From an uncultured Erysipelotrichaceae bacterium (GTDB lineage Bacteria; Bacillota_I; Bacilli_A; Erysipelotrichales; Erysipelotrichaceae), in NCBI GenBank assembly GCA_944325685.1, contig CALVBC010000029.1, forward strand, positions 1 to 64,000: a DNA stretch of 64,000 nucleotides, in the 5' to 3' direction. Position 1 is the stretch's first letter; each line of letters opens with the position of its first letter. Position numbers and translations under genes: made by a program. Below, in pieces: positions 58,000-64,000 of the stretch. The notes under the pieces are model-generated. The model worked only from the letters and a program-made list of their open reading frames with translations. It did not search any database and was not told the DNA's origin.

Positions 58000-59604
58000 C
58001 TAAAGAACCGATGTATAGCCACCGGTGATATTGGCGACTTTAAAGTCATGAGCTCTTAAGATCTGACATGCGATATGGGCCCTGATGCCGACAGCGCATA
58101 AGACAGCGAGCTTTCGGTCTTTATATTTAGCTAATTCATCGATCCTATCCCTAAGATCATCCACAGGGATATGGATACTGCCTTCGATATGGCCATGATC
58201 ATACTCATAGTCGGTCCTGACATCAAGGATGATATCACCTTCTTTTAAGGCATCAGCGAATAAGATGAGCTCCTCTAAGCCATCATCGATATTCTCGGCG
58301 ATAAAGCCAAGGTAATTAGCTGGCGACTTAGCGCTTAAGAAAGGTGGGGCATAGGCTGATTCAAGTTTGATCAGATCAGTGGCCTTAGCCTTTAATTTGA
58401 TGGCGGTGGCGATCGTATCGATGAATTTATCAACGCCATCAGAGCCAACAGCTTGCGCCCCTAAGATCGCCTTGGTCTTTTTGTCATAGAAGAATTTGAC
58501 GTGGATCTGCTTAGCATTAGGATAATAGGTCGCATGACTATTAGGATGCGATATGATCGTCTGATAGTCATAGCCATCACGGTCAAGTCTTAGGGTATTA
58601 AAGCCTGTTGAAGCGGCGACTTTATCAAAGACCTTGATGATACTAGTGCCGATACTGCCATCATAGGTCTTATTTAAACCGTAGATATTGTCGGCGATGA
58701 TGCGTCCTTGTTTATTGGCAGGGCCAGCTAAAGCGACGTTTTCTAGTTTGTGTGATATGAAATGCGGATTGACGATCGCATCGCCAGCGGCATAGACGCC
58801 AGCGATATTGGTCATCATATGCTCATCGGTGATGATAAAGCCTCTTTCATCAAGCTTGATTTTAGAATCCTTTAAAAAGTCGGTATTAGCTCTAACGCCA
58901 GCTGCGATGACGACATCATCAAATTCATCACTTGTCCCATCTTCAAGTGTGATCGTATAAGGATGGCCTTTTTTGATCTCTTTGATCCGGGCATTAGTGA
59001 TGACTTTGATACCATGAGCTTCTAATTCAGCCATCATGATATCAGCCATATCCTTATCGAGATTAGCTAAGATCTGTGGGGCGTATTCATAGATGACCAC
59101 TTCTCTATCGATACGACCTAGGTTTTCGGCCAGTTCAACGCCGATAAAGCCACCACCGATGATGGCGATCTTCTTTTCATCCTCGATGACCGCTTTTAAG
59201 GCTTTTACGTCTTCGACGGTCTTCAAGTGCTTTAATTCATCTTCATTAGGATAGAGCTTACGATAGGTCGATCCTGGGGTCAAGACAAGATAGTCATAAC
59301 TTTCTTCATAGACCTTGTCGTTATTTTTGATCGATACCTTCTTATTGTCAGTATCGACTTTGATGACTTCACTGTCGGTCCTGACATCAAGACGGAAACG
59401 TTCAAATAGCGACCTTGGTGTTTGGACTGATAAATCATCTTCATCTTTGATCACATCACCGATATAATAGGGCAAGCCACAATTGGCATATGATACATAA
59501 CGGCTCTTTTCGATGATGATGATCTCCATCTTTTCATCAAGTCTTCTAAGTCTAGCTGCGCATGATGCGCCACCAGCTACACCACCTACGATAAGTGTTT
59601 TCAT
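58000..59604 (-). CDS. cdr: CoA-disulfide reductase with rhodanese domain
   Basis: 534 residues. FAD-binding VGGVAGGASCAARLRRL, the redox Cys in SYANCGLPYYIGD (about residue 43), NADH-binding IIGGGFIGVELAENL and FAD motif GVYAAGDAI. The C-terminal rhodanese domain (about 440-534) starts ILDVRTDYEYDHGHIEGSIH and has the active Cys in AVLCAVGIRAHIA. The fused form reduces CoA disulfide or polysulfide using NAD(P)H and handles sulfane sulfur. It is divergent from the DUF2974 gene. Confidence 0.93.
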   Translation of the reverse strand: MKTLIVGGVAGGASCAARLRRLDEKMEIIIIEKSRYVSYANCGLPYYIGDVIKDEDDLSVQTPRSLFERFRLDVRTDSEVIKVDTDNKKVSIKNNDKVYEESYDYLVLTPGSTYRKLYPNEDELKHLKTVEDVKALKAVIEDEKKIAIIGGGFIGVELAENLGRIDREVVIYEYAPQILANLDKDMADIMMAELEAHGIKVITNARIKEIKKGHPYTITLEDGTSDEFDDVVIAAGVRANTDFLKDSKIKLDERGFIITDEHMMTNIAGVYAAGDAIVNPHFISHKLENVALAGPANKQGRIIADNIYGLNKTYDGSIGTSIIKVFDKVAASTGFNTLRLDRDGYDYQTIISHPNSHATYYPNAKQIHVKFFYDKKTKAILGAQAVGSDGVDKFIDTIATAIKLKAKATDLIKLESAYAPPFLSAKSPANYLGFIAENIDDGLEELILFADALKEGDIILDVRTDYEYDHGHIEGSIHIPVDDLRDRIDELAKYKDRKLAVLCAVGIRAHIACQILRAHDFKVANITGGYTSVL

Positions 59605-59701
59605 AAATCCGTACCTCTCTTAGCCATATTTTAAATGATGAGCACTGATTATGTTTTGATGATGCCCAAAAAGTTATAAAATGATAGTGAAGGAGGCTAC
59701 T

Positions 59702-60844
59702 ATGGCTAAAAAAGACATCACCAATATCATCGACTACATCATCTGGCGTGGCGATATAAGCTTCAATGTCGATCACTTCAATGAGATCGACGCTTTGATC
59801 TTCGCCCGTTTCTCTTATATGGACCTTAAAAATGTCATCGCCAACGATGGTCAAAGCATCAAGATCAAAGATGCATATGCCATGTATCATGAAAATGAAG
59901 AACTACGACCTAGATTTGCCCCACAAGATCCGGAATTATTCAAACTGATGGCTTTATCTGAGCGTTATCGCGATCTTGATATCATCTATCATGAATTCCT
60001 ATATGATGAAGAGGATATCGAGCAGTTCTCATCTTTAGCGATCAAAATACCAGGGCTTGGATATTATTTGTCTTTTAGAGGGACCGATAATACGATCAAC
60101 GGTTGGAAAGAGGACCTTTTGATGACCTTTGATGAAAATGTCCCTTCACAGATCGATGCCCTCAAGTATCTAGAAGATGTGGCTTCAAAAACAGAAGGTG
60201 ACCTATTTTTAGGTGGTCATTCAAAGGGTGGTAACCTAGCGATCTATGCCGCCATGTTTTGTAAGGATGAGGTGGCTAAAAGGATCAAGGGTGTCTTTTC
60301 CTTTGATGGCCCTGGTCTTCATACAAGCGTCTTGGACCATATCGATGATAAGATCGCTCTGCCTTATGTCGCTACTTATATGCCCCAGTCTTCGATCTTT
60401 GGCAAGATGTTGTCGCACCGCGAATTACAAGTCATTGTCAATTCGGATGCCAGTGGGGTCATGCAACATGATATCTACACTTGGGAAGTCGTGCGCAAGG
60501 ACTTTGTCTTGGCCAGTGAAGATACGATGTCATCAAGGGTCTTTGATCAAGCCTTCCATGATTATCTGGCAAAACTATCAAAAGACGACCGCAAACAAGT
60601 CGTCGATATCATCTTCGATGCGATCGCCGAATGCGATGTCGTGACGATGGAAGATCTGACCAAGAATTTAGCTGGCAATATGATCAAGGTCATCAAACAT
60701 ATGAACACCCTTGATGAAGAAGATGGCAAGATCATCAAAGAAGCTATCGGTATCTTATCTGATTCGATCAAAGATGGGGTGATAAATGAGATCACCAGTC
60801 ATATCCCATTTTTAAAACATGAAGAAAAAGAAAAGGTGAACTAA
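59702..60844 (+). CDS. DUF2974 (Mbeg1-like) alpha/beta hydrolase
   Basis: 380 residues from ATG 59702 (AAGGAGG 6-12 bases upstream). NIIDYIIWRGDISFNVDHFN at the N-terminus, FRGTDNTINGWKEDL and the lipase elbow LGGHSKGGNLAIYAA with the nucleophile Ser (about 180). Family members are soluble hydrolases of unknown substrate, possibly lipid. Its end overlaps the converging membrane gene by 4 bases. Confidence 0.9.
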   Translation: MAKKDITNIIDYIIWRGDISFNVDHFNEIDALIFARFSYMDLKNVIANDGQSIKIKDAYAMYHENEELRPRFAPQDPELFKLMALSERYRDLDIIYHEFLYDEEDIEQFSSLAIKIPGLGYYLSFRGTDNTINGWKEDLLMTFDENVPSQIDALKYLEDVASKTEGDLFLGGHSKGGNLAIYAAMFCKDEVAKRIKGVFSFDGPGLHTSVLDHIDDKIALPYVATYMPQSSIFGKMLSHRELQVIVNSDASGVMQHDIYTWEVVRKDFVLASEDTMSSRVFDQAFHDYLAKLSKDDRKQVVDIIFDAIAECDVVTMEDLTKNLAGNMIKVIKHMNTLDEEDGKIIKEAIGILSDSIKDGVINEITSHIPFLKHEEKEKVN

Positions 60845-61518
60845 TCAGGTCGTTCACCTATTTGATCATGATGGAGATTGGCATATATCTTGCCTAAGAA
60901 TTCATCAGTGTAGTACTTATCATATAATTCACCTAAGATGGTCATCGGTGGTTTGCCTTCAAGCCTTTGGGCTTGCCTGAATAAGGCGGTATAAGAGACA
61001 AACATATTAAGACCCATAAAGACCACTAAGATCGGTAGTAAGATCTTACCGACCTTATACGGGATCATCTCGATGAGTTTCGATAGTAATGGATAGACAA
61101 GCTTCATAAAAGCTAAACCACCAAGTCCCCAAAAGAGCATGAATGGTATCGTCGTTCGACCGCCGATATTAAGGGGCATATTAGAGTAGTCCCAAGCATT
61201 GGCGTGGAATAATACTTCACCGATATAGCTAAGGCTATATTCAGCGATACCACCGATGAGGCATGAATAGAGATAGGTCTTCCACCAAGGTCTGGTCTCA
61301 TAGTTTTTACCAAGTAATAAAGCAAAGCCCGCAAAGCCAAAACCGTAGATCGGATTGAAAGGACCATAGATGATGCCTTGTCTTGATTCCCATACACCGG
61401 TCCTTACAAAATTGAGGATCTCTTCATAATAGGTACCGATGATACAACCGATAAAAAACATGAAGAAGATCTTGGCAAAACACCAGCCTTTCGCAAATAT
61501 CTGTTTTTCTTGTGTCAT
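60841..61518 (-). CDS. ABC-transporter type IV (PF06541) membrane protein
   Basis: 225 residues from ATG 61518; earlier in-frame ATGs lack a site. About six membrane helices; GTYYEEILNFVRTGVWESRQ, GIIYGPFNPIYGFGFAG, IAEYSLSYIGEVLFHANAWD, and the LNIGGRTTIPFMLFWGLGG pattern match the C-terminal half of the DUF975 protein at 40214. The function is unknown. Confidence 0.8.
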   Translation of the reverse strand: MTQEKQIFAKGWCFAKIFFMFFIGCIIGTYYEEILNFVRTGVWESRQGIIYGPFNPIYGFGFAGFALLLGKNYETRPWWKTYLYSCLIGGIAEYSLSYIGEVLFHANAWDYSNMPLNIGGRTTIPFMLFWGLGGLAFMKLVYPLLSKLIEMIPYKVGKILLPILVVFMGLNMFVSYTALFRQAQRLEGKPPMTILGELYDKYYTDEFLGKIYANLHHDQIGERPD

Positions 61519-61673
61519 TACATTTTCCATACGGAAAGATTCTATCAAATATCACTAACTTATGCTATACATTATTTTTTGACTAGGTTAGATAAAAGTT
61601 AGTAATGGTCACTATCTATTGAGTAAGGAAGGGGAAGTCTGTTATATTTTTAAACGCTCAAAGGAGGAAAAAG

Positions 61674-62147
61674 ATGAAAAAGTTAGTTTTGACTGTGATA
61701 ACTGCCTTATTACTAGTCTTAGGTGGTTGTTCAAATACGCAAGAAGATACCGTTAGTGCGATGTCATTAAATGACATCATGACCGCCTTATATGAAGGTT
61801 TTGGTGAAGATGAACTACCGATGATGGGTGAAGCGACAGAAGTCACGCAAGACAATGTCACTTGGTATTTAGGTCTTGACACCGTCGATTTTAAAGAAGC
61901 CCTCGCAAGAGAAGCGATGATCTCATCAGTCGCTCATTCGGTCGTTCTAGTACGCGCTAATGAAGGACAGGATATCGAAGCCTTAAAGGAAGAGATCACT
62001 TCAAACATCGATCTTAGAAAGTGGATCTGTGTCGGTATCGAAGAGAGCCAATTAGTCGTTGAAGATCGTGGTGATACGATCTTAGTTGTCGTCGTCGAAG
62101 ATCAAGCGACAAGAGACAAGATCGTGGAGAATTTTAATAACCTCTAA
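61674..62147 (+). CDS. DUF4358 lipoprotein
   Basis: 157 residues. Signal peptide with lipobox LGGC (about residue 18), then the DUF4358 region with VSAMSLNDIMTALYEGFGED, VTWYLGLDTVDFKEALAREA, and a C-terminal VVVVEDQATRDKIVENF. DUF4358 genes are usual partners of MBOAT and DHHW genes in Bacillota. AAAGGAGG precedes the start and the stop overlaps the next ATG. Confidence 0.87.
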   Translation: MKKLVLTVITALLLVLGGCSNTQEDTVSAMSLNDIMTALYEGFGEDELPMMGEATEVTQDNVTWYLGLDTVDFKEALAREAMISSVAHSVVLVRANEGQDIEALKEEITSNIDLRKWICVGIEESQLVVEDRGDTILVVVVEDQATRDKIVENFNNL

Positions 62148-63484
62148 TGGTCTTCTCTAGTATCAATTTTATCTTCTATTTTTTAGTGATCGTCATTGCC
62201 TTATATGCCCTTGTCAAAGGGGCATATAAGAATGGCGTTTTATTATTGTCTTCACTATTTTTCTATTTCTATGGTGAGGGTACTTTAGTCATCATCCTAG
62301 TCGGCACCTTATTATTCAGCTATTACTATGCGCGCTTTATCGAGAAACATCGAAAGCCGATCTATCTTTTCATCGGGATGGTGATATCCTTTTTACCACT
62401 GATCTATTTTAAATATACTTCATTTATCTTGAGCAATTTTGGCATCATCTATCACATAACCCTGCCTTTAGGGATATCCTTTTTCAGCTTCCAGGCAGCA
62501 AGTTATATCATCGATGTCTATCGCGAGGATGTCAAAGCCAGTCACTCTTTAGTGAACTATGGTACCTATCTCACCTTCTTTGGTCAATTAGTGGCTGGAC
62601 CGATCGTCCGTTATGAGACGATCGCTAAAGAAGTTGAAAAGGTAAGGCCATATAATGAAAATGAGACCTATATCGGGATCAGGCGTTTTATGGTCGGTCT
62701 ATTCAAAAAGTGCGTCCTAGCCAATATGCTCGGTCTTATCGTAAGTGAGATGAGCGCCTATGATAGTGGTCTTATCTTATGGATGATCGCGATCAGTGAA
62801 GTGCTTCAGCTGTACTTTGACTTTAGCGCCTATAGTGATATGGCGATCGGTTTAGGATTATTCTTTGGGTTTCACTTTTTAGAGAACTTTGACTATCCTC
62901 TGATGGCGACATCAGTGCGCACCTTCTGGCAAAGGTGGCATATATCTTTAGGGACTTGGTTTAAGGACTATGTCTACTTCCCACTTGGTGGCTCACGTGT
63001 TAAACCACTACGCCATATCTTCAATCTCTTGGTCGTTTGGTTGCTTACTGGACTCTGGCATGGGGCGGCTTGGAACTTTGTCTTATGGGGACTATACTTT
63101 GGTGTCCTTATCATCTTAGAGCGCTATACGCCACTTAGAAATCTCACCAAGATCAAATATGTCGACCATATCTATACGCTATTTGTCGTCATCATCGGCT
63201 TCGTCTTTTTTAACCATCCGGATACTTTGGGATATCTTGCCAAGATGTTTGATATCAGTAGCTTTATCGATCCTGTATCTATCTATTATCTATCAAGCTA
63301 TGGCTTATTTATCCTCATCGCCTTTATCGGGGCAACACCATTAATAAAGAGGATCTATCGAAAAGTCATTTGCTTTAAGTATTTCAAGTATATCGAAGTC
63401 ATCGGTATCTTTGCCTTATTCTTTATGAGCCTAGCATATCTAGTAGGACTGGGCTTTAATCCTTTTTTGTATTTTAGGTTTTGA
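62147..63484 (+). CDS. MBOAT-family O-acyltransferase (AlgI/DltB-like)
   Basis: 445 residues with about 11 membrane helices. LPLGISFFSFQAASYIIDVY (about 107), YFDFSAYSDMAIGLGLFFGF, TFWQRWHISLGTWFKDYVYF, and the catalytic His in LLTGLWHGAAWNFVLWG (about 304). It passes acyl groups across the membrane to modify an extracellular polymer. With the lipoprotein before and the DHHW protein after it forms an acylation module; the polymer is unknown. Confidence 0.94.
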   Translation: MVFSSINFIFYFLVIVIALYALVKGAYKNGVLLLSSLFFYFYGEGTLVIILVGTLLFSYYYARFIEKHRKPIYLFIGMVISFLPLIYFKYTSFILSNFGIIYHITLPLGISFFSFQAASYIIDVYREDVKASHSLVNYGTYLTFFGQLVAGPIVRYETIAKEVEKVRPYNENETYIGIRRFMVGLFKKCVLANMLGLIVSEMSAYDSGLILWMIAISEVLQLYFDFSAYSDMAIGLGLFFGFHFLENFDYPLMATSVRTFWQRWHISLGTWFKDYVYFPLGGSRVKPLRHIFNLLVVWLLTGLWHGAAWNFVLWGLYFGVLIILERYTPLRNLTKIKYVDHIYTLFVVIIGFVFFNHPDTLGYLAKMFDISSFIDPVSIYYLSSYGLFILIAFIGATPLIKRIYRKVICFKYFKYIEVIGIFALFFMSLAYLVGLGFNPFLYFRF

Positions 63485-63485
63485 T

Positions 63486-64000
63486 ATGTATAAGAAATTT
63501 ACGATTATCGTTTTAGCAGTCATCGTTTTATTTATCAGTATCACGACGATCTTAAATAAAAACACGGTGTCATATCTAGAGAGAAGACACCTAGCAAGCT
63601 TTCCTAAAGTCGATCTATTAGATCCGGATTTTTATAGTGATCTTGATACATATATGAGTGATCATCTATTATGGCGTGATAGCTTTATCAAATACAGCAG
63701 CCTAGCTAATCGTTATCTCTTTGGCTTTAAGGATAATCACGGTGTTTATTCTAGTGATGGTTATCTGTTTGAGACGGCGATCGAAGATGATGATTCGATA
63801 AATGACCTCATCGCTAAGACCAATGGCCTTAAAGATACCTATTTCAAAGATCAAGAGGTCTACTTTATCGCGATACCGCGCAAGAATGACTACACGGAGC
63901 GCTATTTCCCCTTAGATCTAAGATATGATGATATCAAGGATAGCTTAAAAGATAACTTAGATATGGACTATATCGATATCAGTGATCTATTAAGCCTTGA
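63486..64000 (+). CDS. DHHW-family protein, partial (runs off the window)
   Basis: At least 171 residues; the 3' end lies beyond the window. A signal anchor (about 5-22), then TVSYLERRHLASFPK, YMSDHLLWRDSFIKYSSLAN (the DHxxWR motif) and YFIAIPRKNDYTERYF. DHHW proteins are relatives of AlgX/AlgJ SGNH-type acetyltransferases that work with MBOAT partners outside the membrane. It starts 1 base after the MBOAT stop. Confidence 0.88.
   Translation, partial: MYKKFTIIVLAVIVLFISITTILNKNTVSYLERRHLASFPKVDLLDPDFYSDLDTYMSDHLLWRDSFIKYSSLANRYLFGFKDNHGVYSSDGYLFETAIEDDDSINDLIAKTNGLKDTYFKDQEVYFIAIPRKNDYTERYFPLDLRYDDIKDSLKDNLDMDYIDISDLLSL

Noticed and set aside
61554-61603. ACTAACTT ... AAGTTAGT inverted repeat between 60841 and 61674 genes
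   Set aside because: The 8-base arms are 34 bases apart in A+T-rich DNA and no second site is seen, so chance is likely.

Overview
The window is chromosomal DNA from a low-GC, single-membrane, fermentative Bacillota. An Erysipelotrichia-like or neighbouring lineage fits best. The evidence is a type-B sortase, FemX-type peptidoglycan enzyme, SigI/RsgI, DegV next to DUF1836, AdhE, an electron-bifurcating type lactate dehydrogenase, lipoboxes ending in Cys, and strong GGAGG ribosome sites. TGA is used as a stop. No rRNA, tRNA, CRISPR array, transposase or intact prophage was seen. Coding DNA is unusually rich in GATC because Asp is mostly GAT and Ile mostly ATC.

Layout. 0.1-4.7 kb: two lipoproteins, a flavodoxin-like protein, a membrane protein, and a divergent degV/DUF1836 pair with three shared half-sites. 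4.9-9.0 kb: HAD phosphatase, a Phd/RelE toxin-antitoxin pair beside a frameshifted antitoxin relic, small genes, a GNAT enzyme and a large unknown protein. 9.2-13.8 kb: complete livKHMGF amino-acid ABC operon. 13.8-19.3 kb: small membrane genes, a metallophosphatase, a decayed stretch, a roughly 590-nt gene-free segment with many strong helices (candidate structured RNA), a membrane HTH regulator, sortase B and an AIM24-family protein. 19.3-27 kb: adhE, then an ArsR-type regulator with MFS pump and a TetR regulator with antiporter, both with clear operator palindromes. 27-33 kb: MazG-like/DUF2075 pair, ppx-ppk polyphosphate operon, NrdI. 33-42 kb: Lrp, MATE, relics of a merR/aldo-keto pair, PnuC with an extra domain, EF-P, SDR, PIN/Phd toxin-antitoxin, methionine-gamma-lyase-like protein, DUF975/ABC-IV membrane protein. 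42-48.7 kb: RNA ligase, HTH protein, FemX, and the lctDCB (LDH-EtfAB) operon. 48.9-54.2 kb: sigI-rsgI, a repeat lipoprotein, VTC, DUF4956 and CotH. 54-64 kb: kinase, M32 peptidase, queuosine transporter with a preQ1-like leader, SDR, CoA-disulfide reductase-rhodanese, DUF2974 hydrolase, ABC-IV membrane protein, and a DUF4358-MBOAT-DHHW exopolymer-acylation operon that runs off the end.

The most interesting locus is 48.9-54.2 kb. SigI, its membrane anti-sigma factor, and a lipoprotein with the same kind of Asp/Asn-rich 15-residue repeats are followed by VTC, DUF4956 and CotH. The promoter regions of sigI and of the lipoprotein both contain GACCCY-N19-CGTA with identical spacing, so the whole locus looks like one auto-regulated envelope-sensing regulon. 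Second is the unexplained structured RNA at 16.3-16.9 kb. A 19-base palindrome lies just before it and recurs before two protein genes.
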